DNA of 64,000 bases from an uncultured Bacteroidales bacterium (GTDB lineage Bacteria; Bacteroidota; Bacteroidia; Bacteroidales; Bacteroidaceae). Shown here one piece after another: positions 43,500 to 52,752 of the stretch. The notes under the pieces were generated by a model that was not told the DNA's origin, searched no databases, and was given only the letters and a program-made list of their open reading frames with translations. Both the position numbers and the translations under genes were made by a program. The stretch lies in assembly GCA_902802815.1 (NCBI GenBank), contig CADCNQ010000008.1, positions 1 to 64,000 on the forward strand, given 5' to 3'. Each line of letters opens with the position of its first letter. Position 1 is the first letter of the stretch.

Positions 43500-43524
43500 C
43501 TGTCGGATTATAAAATATCAAGGT

Positions 43525-45684
43525 ATGATGAAAGGATTTGCAACGCTTTTTGCTATCGTCCTGCTGGCGGTTCAGGGTATGTTTGCCCAAAAGACGGTGT
43601 ATATTCCCGACACATGGGTGTACGATTCTTCAACAGGGGAATACACCGAAGGCGGGAACCCCGATTTGCAGTGGTCGTTCAGTCGCAGCAAGGAGTCGGA
43701 CAACTGTATCATCTTCTGGCAGAAGGGTTTTGGCAGCGACCCTGGCAAGGCTCCCTCGCTCGACGGTGTGTCGATGACATTCGATGTGGATGACGTGCTG
43801 CAGGTGGCGGAGAACTGCTATGCGCTGAACGTCGGACAGTTGGGCTTCTCGTGCAGCAACATGCAGGAGAAGTACAAGATAATCATCCTGATGAACTACA
43901 CCACCACGTGGACCTGCTACGGCGGCGGTTACGACTACGAGTGCAGTGCCCTGTGGCTCAATCCCGCCACGGTGAAGCCCGCCGGTCATTCGCTGGCGCA
44001 TGAGGTGGGACATTCCTTCCACTATATGTGCTATGCCGAGGCTGCCAACTACAGCCACGTATCCTCCACCACCATCGGTACGGGATTCCATCTGCCTGTG
44101 GGCAACGGGCAGGCTATCTGGGAACAGACGGCGCAGTGGCAGGCCAATCAGGCGTATCCAGAACTCATGTTCAGTCAGAGCTATCCGCTTTTCGGCAACA
44201 ATGCCAATTACGCCTTCTCACACGAGTGGATGCGCTATCAGAGCTACTGGTTCCTCTACTATCTCTGCCAGCACTACGACGACATCACCACTGTGGCCAA
44301 GGTGTGGAAACAGCCGATGACGGGTGCCAAGGACTTCTGCCAGGCGCTGATGGCACTGAAGGGGCTGTCCGCGCAGGCCTTCTACAGGCTCTACTTCGAC
44401 TATGCCCTGCATTGCGCCACATACGACTTCGATGCGGCAGCACCTTATCGCGACGGATATATCGGCAGATTCGACTATCGTGCAGTGCAGCTGGATGAGA
44501 ATAAATACCAGGTGGCCTACGCCAGTGCACCGCAGGCTACGGGATTCAATGTGATTGAACTGTCTGTCCCGGAAGCGGGAACGAGCGTCACCACGCGGCT
44601 CACCGCCCTCACTTCCGGCTGTTCGCTCGATGAAGCCGATCCGGGAGAGTACAATAACGGCGCAGCGCTGGTCAGCGCCGGTGTGACGAAATACAATCGT
44701 GTGGGCGCGGCCAACATACGCGGTTTCCGCATCGGTTACGTGTTCCTCAAGAGCGATGGCACGCGCGAGTACTACAACGATGATATCGTCCATTGCACGG
44801 GCACGGCGGAAGTGACCGAGGAGATAGCCGCAGAGGTGCCGTCGGGCACCCGGCGCATGTTCCTTGTCATCGCTCCTGCACTCACGTCCTACCTCCAGCA
44901 CAAGTGGGACGAGAAAATCACCAACGACGACCAGTGGCCTTATCGCTTCGAGCTTGAGGGCACCACAGCCGTCAGTGTCGCCCCATATGTCAAGGAACCG
45001 GATTTCGAGAAGGTCATCGACGGTCGCGAGATAGCGGATGTCGTCCTCACCTACGATGTAGTCATGCCTTCCTCTTCCGGCTACGACGGAGCAGCAGTCA
45101 GTTTCTCCGGCAGCGGTCTCAATGCTCTCTGCACGGCATTCCAGATGGAGGGCGACGATATCTTCAATGCTATAATCCCTTACAGCGGTTCTCAGCAGAA
45201 CGGCACCGTTGTGAACTATCCCCTGAGAGCTAACGGCACGCTGCAGCTTCTGGGTAAGACCACTAACGGCGACTTCGGCCATTGGTTCAACACCAGCGGC
45301 ACGGCAGTCTCCTACGGCAGCAACTGCTCGGTATATGCCGAGTTTACAAAGTCTGCCAAGGGCGGCATCATCGGTCAGTTTCCCAATGCCAATGCCGATG
45401 GCACGCAGCGCGTCGTCCGCGAGGCACTGGTTTATAAGAACAGTGGCGGGAAGACAGCCAGGGCCAGCCTTATCTTCAACATCACGTTCCAGGCGGGGGC
45501 GGTGGCCCGCTGCTATCTTAACGACATCGACTACAAGGGGGTGTCTCCCAGCGGCATAGGTGTTGTCGAGGCATCGGCAGAGAGGAAAAAGGATGTTTAT
45601 GATATGTCGGGCCGCAGAGTGAGGCCGGAGGACATGCTTCCCGGTTTCCAATATATTGTCGGCGGAGAAAAGGTGCTGAAGTAA
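43525..45684 (+). CDS. Secreted DUF6055/DUF4859 protein with HEXXH metallopeptidase motif
   Basis: 719 residues from MMKGFATLFAIVLLAVQGMFA, a signal peptide. The N-terminal half (about 20-330) contains the zinc motif HEVGH at residues 159-163 and, about 50 residues later, NGQAIWEQTAQWQ, which could supply a glutamate ligand as in gluzincins; this matches DUF6055 as I know it. The C-terminal part (about 490-680) resembles DUF4859, and the end has the tail VYDMSGRRV...FQYIVGGEKVLK. It is probably an exported protease or glycan-linked peptidase; activity is inferred from the motif. It lies 16 bp before the GNAT gene. Confidence 0.75.
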   Translation: MMKGFATLFAIVLLAVQGMFAQKTVYIPDTWVYDSSTGEYTEGGNPDLQWSFSRSKESDNCIIFWQKGFGSDPGKAPSLDGVSMTFDVDDVLQVAENCYALNVGQLGFSCSNMQEKYKIIILMNYTTTWTCYGGGYDYECSALWLNPATVKPAGHSLAHEVGHSFHYMCYAEAANYSHVSSTTIGTGFHLPVGNGQAIWEQTAQWQANQAYPELMFSQSYPLFGNNANYAFSHEWMRYQSYWFLYYLCQHYDDITTVAKVWKQPMTGAKDFCQALMALKGLSAQAFYRLYFDYALHCATYDFDAAAPYRDGYIGRFDYRAVQLDENKYQVAYASAPQATGFNVIELSVPEAGTSVTTRLTALTSGCSLDEADPGEYNNGAALVSAGVTKYNRVGAANIRGFRIGYVFLKSDGTREYYNDDIVHCTGTAEVTEEIAAEVPSGTRRMFLVIAPALTSYLQHKWDEKITNDDQWPYRFELEGTTAVSVAPYVKEPDFEKVIDGREIADVVLTYDVVMPSSSGYDGAAVSFSGSGLNALCTAFQMEGDDIFNAIIPYSGSQQNGTVVNYPLRANGTLQLLGKTTNGDFGHWFNTSGTAVSYGSNCSVYAEFTKSAKGGIIGQFPNANADGTQRVVREALVYKNSGGKTARASLIFNITFQAGAVARCYLNDIDYKGVSPSGIGVVEASAERKKDVYDMSGRRVRPEDMLPGFQYIVGGEKVLK

Positions 45685-45700
45685 TATAATCTGAAGTTTT

Positions 45701-46267
45701 ATGAACTACTCACTCAGAACAGCCACCGTCGGGGATGCAGAGCGCTTGCGCGACATCTATGCCCCTTATGTAAGCGGCACGGCTATCACTTTCGAGTGCG
45801 AGGTGCCTGCCGTTGAGGAATTCCGCCGCCGCATTGCCGCCACGCTGGAGCGTTATCCCTATCTTGTGGCGGAAGACGGAAGGGGAGATGTGGTGGGATA
45901 TGCCTACGCCGGCCCTCTCAAGGAGCGTGCTGCCTACGGCAGGTCTGTGGAGACTTCGATTTATGTGCGGCAGGGAGACTCCGGCAAGGGACTCGGCCGT
46001 CTGCTGCACGATGCTCTGGAGCAGGCGCTCAGGGAGAAGGGCATCCTCAATATGTATGCCTGCATTGCAGCTCCGAGGGGTGACGACCCGTATCTCACGG
46101 ACCACAGCATTCAGTTTCATACGCACCTGGGTTATCGGTTAATTGGCCGTTTTTTGCAGTGCGGCTATAAGTTCGACCGCTGGTACGACATGGTGTGGAT
46201 GGAGAAACACATCGGTGAACATACATCTGGTGAGAACCTCGAAATGAAACACGTGATAAAACAGTAA
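45701..46267 (+). CDS. GNAT N-acetyltransferase, phosphinothricin acetyltransferase-like
   Basis: 188 residues. The fold and residues match the Pat/Bar and YncA subgroup: an N-terminal strand LRTATVGDAERLRDIYAPYV, the VEDGR-type loop (AEDGRGDVVGYAYAGPLKER) and the acetyl-CoA loop QGDSGKGLGRLL at about 90-101. Members acetylate amino groups of amino acids, methionine derivatives or phosphinothricin. It is 3 bp before uxaC, so it is probably co-transcribed with glucuronate catabolism for unclear reasons. The last 20 residues extend past the family core. Confidence 0.87.
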   Translation: MNYSLRTATVGDAERLRDIYAPYVSGTAITFECEVPAVEEFRRRIAATLERYPYLVAEDGRGDVVGYAYAGPLKERAAYGRSVETSIYVRQGDSGKGLGRLLHDALEQALREKGILNMYACIAAPRGDDPYLTDHSIQFHTHLGYRLIGRFLQCGYKFDRWYDMVWMEKHIGEHTSGENLEMKHVIKQ

Positions 46268-46270
46268 ACC

Positions 46271-47692
46271 ATGAGCATGAAAACATTCATGGATGCCGAT
46301 TTCCTGCTGCAGACGGATACTGCCCGGGATTTGTATCATAATCATGCGGCCAGGCTGCCGATAATAGACTATCATTGCCACCTGAATCCGGCTGATGTGG
46401 CGGAGGACCGCCGTTTCCGCTCCATTACGGAACTGTGGCTGGGCGGCGATCATTACAAATGGCGTGCGATGCGTACCAACGGCATCGATGAGCGCCTGAT
46501 TACGGGTGATGCTTCCGATTGGGAGAAGTTTCAGGCGTGGGCGGCAACGGTGCCCTACTGCTTCCGCAATCCGCTTTACCATTGGACTCATCTGGAACTG
46601 CGGACGGCATTCGGTATAGACAAACTGCTGAATCCTGAGACGGCCCGTGAGATATACGATGCCTGCAACGACCGTCTGCAGAACGACCCGTCGTTCTCTG
46701 CCCGGGGGCTCGTGCGCCGCTATAATGTGGAGACGGTGTGCACCACGGACGACCCTGTGGACGACCTGTGCCATCACAGGGCTTACGCTAATCCCTCCGC
46801 CGCCACAAAGCTGATTCCTGCATGGCGTCCTGACAAGGCGATGGCTGTGGAGGATGTGAAGGCATTCTGCCCGTATGTGGAGAAACTTGGAGAGGCGGCA
46901 GACAAGGAGATACGCAGTTTCGATGATTTCATCGAGGCTTTGCAGCGCCGCCACGACTTCTTTCATCAGCAGGGATGCCGTCTCAGCGATCATGGCCTGT
47001 CGGAGTTTTATGCTGAACCGTATACGGACGCTGATATTGCCCGTATCTTTGATAAAGCCCGCGGCGGTGCGAAGCTCACGGAGGATGAGGTGCACAAGTT
47101 CAAGAGTGCGATGCTCTACATCTTCGCCGTGCAGGACAGTGCATCCGGATGGGTGCAGCAGTTTCACTATGGTGCGCTGCGCAACAATAACAGCCGTATG
47201 ATGAGGCTGGCGGGCCCTGATACGGGTTTCGACAGCATCGGCGACTGGCACACCGCGCAGTCGATGTCGCGCTTTCTCGACCGCCTGGACAGTGAAGGAT
47301 GCCTCGCCAAGACCATACTCTACAACCTGAATCCTGCGGACAACGAGATGGTGGCCACGATGCTCGGCAACTTCCAGGACGGCAGTGTGGCAGGCAAGAT
47401 ACAATGGGGCTCCGGATGGTGGTTTCTCGACCAGAAGGACGGTATGGAAAAGCAGATGAATGCCCTCTCTCTCCTTGGGCTGCTCAGCCGTTTCGTGGGT
47501 ATGCTCACCGATTCGCGATCTTTCCTCTCGTATCCCCGTCACGAGTACTTCCGCCGCACCCTCTGCAATCTGATGGGCAACGACGTCGAGCTGGGGATGA
47601 TTCCCTTCACCGGCTATGAGGAGCAGCGCGTACGTCAGATGGTGGAGGATATCTCATACTACAATGCAAAACATTATTTTGAGTTCGGATAA
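46271..47692 (+). CDS. uxaC: Glucuronate (uronate) isomerase
   Basis: 473 residues, the normal UxaC size. Amidohydrolase-like features include DYHCHLNPADVAEDR near residue 36 and C-terminal SYPRHEYFRRTLCNLMG. It converts D-glucuronate to D-fructuronate and D-galacturonate to D-tagaturonate, the first cytoplasmic step. Its stop abuts the exuT start. An ATG two codons in (MKTFMDADFLL) is an equal start choice. Confidence 0.97.
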   Translation: MSMKTFMDADFLLQTDTARDLYHNHAARLPIIDYHCHLNPADVAEDRRFRSITELWLGGDHYKWRAMRTNGIDERLITGDASDWEKFQAWAATVPYCFRNPLYHWTHLELRTAFGIDKLLNPETAREIYDACNDRLQNDPSFSARGLVRRYNVETVCTTDDPVDDLCHHRAYANPSAATKLIPAWRPDKAMAVEDVKAFCPYVEKLGEAADKEIRSFDDFIEALQRRHDFFHQQGCRLSDHGLSEFYAEPYTDADIARIFDKARGGAKLTEDEVHKFKSAMLYIFAVQDSASGWVQQFHYGALRNNNSRMMRLAGPDTGFDSIGDWHTAQSMSRFLDRLDSEGCLAKTILYNLNPADNEMVATMLGNFQDGSVAGKIQWGSGWWFLDQKDGMEKQMNALSLLGLLSRFVGMLTDSRSFLSYPRHEYFRRTLCNLMGNDVELGMIPFTGYEEQRVRQMVEDISYYNAKHYFEFG

Positions 47693-49126
47693 ATGGAAAA
47701 CGGTAGAACATCCTGGCGCTGGTGGATATGCAGCCTTCTTTTCATTGCCACTACGGTGAACTATCTCGACCGTCAGGTGCTGTCACTCACGTGGAAGGAG
47801 TTTATCGCCCCGGAGTTTCACTGGACCGACAACCATTACGGCAACATCACGGCAGTGTTCTCCATCTTCTACGCCTTCATATCGCTGTTTGCCGGTCGTT
47901 TCATCGACTGGCTCGGCACCAAGCGCGGATACATCTGCGCCATAGTGATATGGTCGTTCGGCGCCTGTCTGCACGCGCTGTGCGGATGGGCCACGATGTA
48001 TCATGTGGGCATCTCCGGAAAGGAGGCCCTGCTGGCTGTGGAGAGAGGTTCGGAACTGTCCCTGCTGATGTCCACCGTGAGTGTGTGGATGTTTCTCGCT
48101 TGCCGTATCGTTCTGGCTACGGGTGAGTCGGGCAATTTCCCCGCTGCCATCAAGGTGACTGCCGAGTATTTCCCTAAGAAGGACCGCGCCTATGCCACTT
48201 CGGTGTTCAATGCCGGAGCCTCCGTGGGAGCGCTGGCAGCTCCGGTGTCGATACCTCTTCTGGCTCAGAAATTCGGTTGGGAGATGGCTTTCATCATCAT
48301 AGGCGGTATAGGTTTCATCTGGGCCGGTTTGTGGCAGGTGTTCTACACCTCTCCTGAGAAGAGCCGCTTCGTCAATGCAGCCGAACTGGCATACATCAAT
48401 CAGGACGCGGCCGACGATTCCGCCAAGGAGACATCCGCTGCTGAGGGGCCAAAGATAAGTTTCTTCAGGTGTTTCTGCTACCGTCAAACCTGGGCTTTCA
48501 TCGTGGGCAAACTGATGACTGACGGTGTGTGGTGGTTTTTCCTGTTCTGGGCTCCGGCCTATTTCTCCGAACTCGGTCATCCCTCCACCTCCGGAACGGG
48601 ACAGGCACTCATCTTCGTGCTCTATCTCGTGGTGACGCTGCTCTCCATCTGCGGCGGTTATCTCCCGCGACTCTTTGTGGAGCGTATGGGTATGAATCCT
48701 TACGCAGGCCGTATGAGAGCAATGCTAATATTTGCCTGTCTGCCTGTCTTTGCGATGTTTGCCCAGCCTTTGGCCGATATTTCTCCTTGGTGGCCCTGCA
48801 TCATCATCGGCTTGGCCGGAGCCGGTCATCAGGCGTGGTCGGCAAACCTGTATTCCACCATCGGTGATATGTTCCCCAAGTCAGCCATTGCTACCATCAC
48901 TGGCATCGGTACCATGTTTGGAGGTCTCTGCTGCTTTGCCATCAACAAGGGTTCGGGCATGCTCTTCACCTATGCCGACGGGTTGGGTGAGGAATTCTGT
49001 TTCTTCGGAGCTACCGGCAAAACGGCCGGCTATATGATGGTGTTCTGCTATTGTGCGGTGGCTTACCTGCTGGCATGGGTGATGATGAAGGCTCTCGTGC
49101 CCCGCTATAAGAAAATCGAAGTATGA
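47693..49126 (+). CDS. exuT: MFS hexuronate transporter
   Basis: 477 residues with twelve membrane helices of the major facilitator anion:cation symporter group. Typical elements are NYLDRQVLSLTWK in helix 1, GRFIDWLGTKRGY between helices 2 and 3, and GESGNFPAAIKVTAEYFPKK in helix 4, all shared with ExuT. It imports glucuronate or galacturonate with H+. Its location directly between uxaC and uxuA fixes the assignment. Confidence 0.93.
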   Translation: MENGRTSWRWWICSLLFIATTVNYLDRQVLSLTWKEFIAPEFHWTDNHYGNITAVFSIFYAFISLFAGRFIDWLGTKRGYICAIVIWSFGACLHALCGWATMYHVGISGKEALLAVERGSELSLLMSTVSVWMFLACRIVLATGESGNFPAAIKVTAEYFPKKDRAYATSVFNAGASVGALAAPVSIPLLAQKFGWEMAFIIIGGIGFIWAGLWQVFYTSPEKSRFVNAAELAYINQDAADDSAKETSAAEGPKISFFRCFCYRQTWAFIVGKLMTDGVWWFFLFWAPAYFSELGHPSTSGTGQALIFVLYLVVTLLSICGGYLPRLFVERMGMNPYAGRMRAMLIFACLPVFAMFAQPLADISPWWPCIIIGLAGAGHQAWSANLYSTIGDMFPKSAIATITGIGTMFGGLCCFAINKGSGMLFTYADGLGEEFCFFGATGKTAGYMMVFCYCAVAYLLAWVMMKALVPRYKKIEV

Positions 49127-49146
49127 TGTATTAAGACTGAAAAAAC

Positions 49147-50382
49147 ATGGAAAAGACTTGGCGTTGGTTTGGAAAGAAGGATAAGATAACGCTTGCAATG
49201 CTTCGGCAGATAGGTGTTGAAGGTATAGTGACGGCGCTGCACGATGTGCCCCTTGGTAAGGTGTGGACACGGGAGGCTATACGCGATCTGCGCGAATACA
49301 TCGAGTCCGAAGGTCTCCGCTGGAGCGTGGTGGAGAGTCTGCCTGTCACGGAGACAATCAAATACGGTGGCTCCGACCGGGATGAGCAGATAGACATTTA
49401 CAAGCAGAGCCTGCGCAATCTGGCGGCGGAGGGCATCCGCACCGTGTGCTACAATTTCATGCCTGTGCTCGACTGGGCTCGCACGGATTTGCTCCATCCC
49501 AACGATGACGGTTCGTCCAACCTATATTTCTCCTACGCGGAGTTTGCCTATTTCGACATCTATATCCTCAGGCGCGAGGGGGCTCGCGAGGACTGGGCGC
49601 GCTTCCGTTTTCCCGACGGAGTGGGTGCGGGGCGCGATGTGCTGGCCGAAGCCGATGTGCTGGCCGGGGTGATGACAGCGGAGCGCAGCCATCAGCTGGT
49701 GGAGAATATTGTAATCAAGACGCAGGGCTTCGTCAGCGGCAATTTCAGCGAAAACGACGAGGCACCGCTGGATAAGTTCCGCCAGTTCCTCAATCTCTAT
49801 GCCGGTATCGACAAGGCGCAACTGCGCGAGAATATGAAGTATTTCCTCGAGGCCGTAATGCCAGTGTGCGACGAGTGCGGCATCGATATGTGTGTGCATC
49901 CCGACGATCCCCCCATCGAGATACTCGGCTTGCCACGTATCGTGCGCACGGCGGACGACATACGCTGGTTTCTCAATGCTGTGCCCAATCCCCACAACGG
50001 TCTCACTTTCTGTGCCGGCAGTCTCTCGGCCGGAGCCTACAATGACGTGGTGGCAATGGCCCGCGAGTTCGCTCCGCGCACCCATTTCGTTCATCTCCGC
50101 TCCTGTCACATCTTCCCCAACGGTGACTTTACTGAGGCCAGCCATCTCGGCGGGCGTGCCGACCTTATCGAGCTGTGTAAGATTTTCGAGGCAGAGGAGT
50201 CCCGGCGCTCCGTAGCCTCCCACCACAATCTCCCGTTCCGCGTAGATCACGGGCGTACGATGCTGGGTGATGAGACCCGCGGCTATAACGCGGGATATTC
50301 TTTCCTCGGACGAATGTACGCTATGGCACAGATGCAGGGCGTGCTAGCCACTCTTGCTCACAAATCTGCTAAAAAAATATAA
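49147..50382 (+). CDS. uxuA: Mannonate dehydratase
   Basis: A 411-residue TIM-barrel enzyme that dehydrates D-mannonate to 2-keto-3-deoxy-D-gluconate. Recognised blocks include the N-terminal MEKTWRWFGKKDKITLAMLR, the central MCVHPDDPPIEILGLPRIV and TFCAGSLSAG, and the metal-binding His/Cys around RSCHIFPNGDFTEASH. Length and order match UxuA. It precedes the mannonate oxidoreductase gene by 5 bp. Confidence 0.97.
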   Translation: MEKTWRWFGKKDKITLAMLRQIGVEGIVTALHDVPLGKVWTREAIRDLREYIESEGLRWSVVESLPVTETIKYGGSDRDEQIDIYKQSLRNLAAEGIRTVCYNFMPVLDWARTDLLHPNDDGSSNLYFSYAEFAYFDIYILRREGAREDWARFRFPDGVGAGRDVLAEADVLAGVMTAERSHQLVENIVIKTQGFVSGNFSENDEAPLDKFRQFLNLYAGIDKAQLRENMKYFLEAVMPVCDECGIDMCVHPDDPPIEILGLPRIVRTADDIRWFLNAVPNPHNGLTFCAGSLSAGAYNDVVAMAREFAPRTHFVHLRSCHIFPNGDFTEASHLGGRADLIELCKIFEAEESRRSVASHHNLPFRVDHGRTMLGDETRGYNAGYSFLGRMYAMAQMQGVLATLAHKSAKKI

Positions 50383-50387
50383 ATTCA

Positions 50388-51200
50388 ATGAACACAATAT
50401 TCAGCGTTAAGGACCACGTGGTGGTCATTACCGGCGGCACCGGTGTCTTGGGTCGTGCCATAGCCAAGTATCTCGCGCAGGAAGGCGCAAAGGTTGTAAT
50501 TCTGGGTCGTGAGGCCGAAGTAGGGGATGCTGTTGTCTGCGACATCCGCGAGGCCGGTGGCGAGGCGATGTTCCTCACCACAGACGTGATGAATCAGGCT
50601 GTGCTGCAGCAGAATTGCGACGATGTCCTGTCCCGCTACGGGCGTGTGGATGCTCTCCTGAATGCTGCCGGAGGCAATATGCCCGGTGCCACTGTTGCGC
50701 CGGACAAGACGTTCTTTGACCTCGATCCGGATCAGTTTCGCACCGTTCTCGACCTCAACCTCACCGGCACGGTGATTCCCACGCAGGTATTCCTGCGTCC
50801 GATGGTAGCGCAGGGCAAGGGGGCCATTGTTAATTTCTCATCTATGGCAGCTTTCCGTCCTATGACGCGCGTCTGCGGCTATGCCGCGGCCAAGGCTGGC
50901 ATATCCAATTTTACGGCCTACATGGCTACGGAGTGTGCCCGTAAGTTTGGCGAGGGCATACGTGTGAATGCCATTGCCCCGGGTTTCTTCATCACGGAGC
51001 AAAACCGCGCGCTGCTTACCAATCCCGACGGTTCGTTTACCGAACGCGGCCGTGATGTGATACGTCAGACGCCTTTCGGCCGTATGGGCCGTCCTGAGGA
51101 ACTGTGTGGCACCATTCAGTACCTCATCTCTGATGCCTCCCTCTTTGTAACCGGCACGGTGGCTGTCGTTGACGGCGGCTTCAATGCTTTTGCAATGTGA
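50388..51200 (+). CDS. SDR-type D-mannonate oxidoreductase (fructuronate reductase)
   Basis: A 270-residue short-chain dehydrogenase with the nucleotide motif TGGTGVLGRAIAK near residue 14, NAAGG at about 90, and the catalytic Ser...YAAAK (FSSMAAF then YAAAKAGIS). In this operon it most likely reduces fructuronate to mannonate, the step between uxaC and uxuA, in place of the unrelated long-chain UxuB of E. coli. No kdgK or kdgA gene is present in the window. The stop is 1 bp from the end of the converging yifB gene. Confidence 0.87.
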   Translation: MNTIFSVKDHVVVITGGTGVLGRAIAKYLAQEGAKVVILGREAEVGDAVVCDIREAGGEAMFLTTDVMNQAVLQQNCDDVLSRYGRVDALLNAAGGNMPGATVAPDKTFFDLDPDQFRTVLDLNLTGTVIPTQVFLRPMVAQGKGAIVNFSSMAAFRPMTRVCGYAAAKAGISNFTAYMATECARKFGEGIRVNAIAPGFFITEQNRALLTNPDGSFTERGRDVIRQTPFGRMGRPEELCGTIQYLISDASLFVTGTVAVVDGGFNAFAM

Positions 51201-51201
51201 T

Positions 51202-52749
51202 TTATATTCCTCTTTCAGCCCAGTCGCCGCGGTCAAGGTTGCGATAGCCGATGGCTTCGGCAATATGTTGCGACTGTACGTTCCCGAAACCTTCGAGGTC
51301 GGCGATGGTGCGGGCCACTTTGAGAATGCGCGTGTAGGCACGGGCAGAGAGTTTGAGACGCTCCATTGCCATACGGAGCATTTCGAGCGACTGGGCATCG
51401 GGTTCGGCAAAGATGTGAAGCATTTTCTCCGTCATCTGGGCATTGCAATGAATACCCTTGCAGTCTTTAAAGCGTTCGGCCTGAATATGACGGGCCGCAA
51501 TGACACGCTGGCGAATCACGCTGCTGGGTTCGCCCGGTTCTAATTGCGACAGTTGCGCAAAGGGAACGGCCTGTATCTCGCAATGGATATCGATACGGTC
51601 GAGCAGAGGACCGCTGATTTTGGACAGGTAGCGGCTGATTTGTCCGGGTGTGCAGGTGCAGCGGTGATGAGGGTCGCCGAAATAACCGCATGGACACGGA
51701 TTCATAGAGGCGACGAACATGAAGTTGCAAGGATACTCCACAGAATATTTCGCACGGGAGACGTTTATGGTGCGGTCCTCCAGGGGCTGGCGAAGCACCT
51801 CAAGTGTCTGGCGTTGGAATTCCGGTAATTCGTCGAGGAAAAGCACTCCGTTGTGTGCCAGGGAAATTTCTCCCGGTGTGGCATTGGCGCCGCCGCCCAC
51901 GAGGGCTACCTGCGAAATGGTGTGATGAGGCGAACGGAACGGGCGCGTAGTGATAAGTGCGGAGTCCTTGCTGAGTTTTCCTGCTACGGAATGTATCTGT
52001 GTGGTCTCAAGACTTTCGGACAGAGTGAGGGGCGGCAGTATGGACGGCAGACGTTTTGCCATCATGCTCTTGCCGCTGCCCGGAGGTCCCACCATGATGA
52101 GGTTGTGGCCGCCGGCTGCCGCAATTTCCAGGGCCCGCTTTACAAGCGCTTGGCCTCTGACATCTGCCATATCGTATTCCGCATCGGACTGATGCTCAAA
52201 GAACTCTTTGCGGGTGTCCATCTCATATGGCGTAAGGGAATCTTTGCCGTTGAGGAAGTTCACCACCTGTGAGATATGGCTGACACCATACACCTTGACG
52301 CGGTTGACGACAGCCGCCTCGCGTACGTTTTGAATAGGAACGAAGAGATTTTCGTAGCCGAGTTCGCGTGCCTTGATGGCAATGGGCAGGACGCCCTTCA
52401 CCGGCTGTATGCCTCCGTCCAAAGAGACTTCGCCCACCATCATCGTCTGCGGGAGCAAGGCGGCCTCCACCTGTTTCTCCGCAGCCATGATACCGATGGC
52501 GATGGGGAGGTCGTAGCCGCTACCTTCCTTGCGTATATCTGCAGGAGCGAGGTTGACGGTGATTTGCTTTGCTGGGAACTTATATCCGCTGTTCTCCACA
52601 GCAGCGACAATACGCTCGTGACTTTCTTTGACAGCGTTGTCGGGCAGGCCTACCATGCAGAAACGGATGCCGCGGGCAAGGTTCACTTCAATGGTGACCT
52701 GCTGGGCATTCAGTCCCTGTACGCTGGCAGAGAATGTCTTGACGAGCAT
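51202..52749 (-). CDS. YifB/ComM-family Mg chelatase-like AAA ATPase
   Basis: 515 residues. An N-terminal Lon-substrate-like domain (about 1-170) starts MLVKTFSASVQGLNAQQVTI, then the ATPase core has Walker A GPPGSGKSMMAKRLP (about residue 218) and Walker B VLFLDELPEF, and a C-terminal domain with the MNPCPCGYFGD cysteine loop follows. ComM in other bacteria is a helicase helping branch migration during natural transformation. It starts 3 bp after typA. Confidence 0.95.
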   Translation of the reverse strand: MLVKTFSASVQGLNAQQVTIEVNLARGIRFCMVGLPDNAVKESHERIVAAVENSGYKFPAKQITVNLAPADIRKEGSGYDLPIAIGIMAAEKQVEAALLPQTMMVGEVSLDGGIQPVKGVLPIAIKARELGYENLFVPIQNVREAAVVNRVKVYGVSHISQVVNFLNGKDSLTPYEMDTRKEFFEHQSDAEYDMADVRGQALVKRALEIAAAGGHNLIMVGPPGSGKSMMAKRLPSILPPLTLSESLETTQIHSVAGKLSKDSALITTRPFRSPHHTISQVALVGGGANATPGEISLAHNGVLFLDELPEFQRQTLEVLRQPLEDRTINVSRAKYSVEYPCNFMFVASMNPCPCGYFGDPHHRCTCTPGQISRYLSKISGPLLDRIDIHCEIQAVPFAQLSQLEPGEPSSVIRQRVIAARHIQAERFKDCKGIHCNAQMTEKMLHIFAEPDAQSLEMLRMAMERLKLSARAYTRILKVARTIADLEGFGNVQSQHIAEAIGYRNLDRGDWAERGI

Positions 52750-52752
52750 CTG

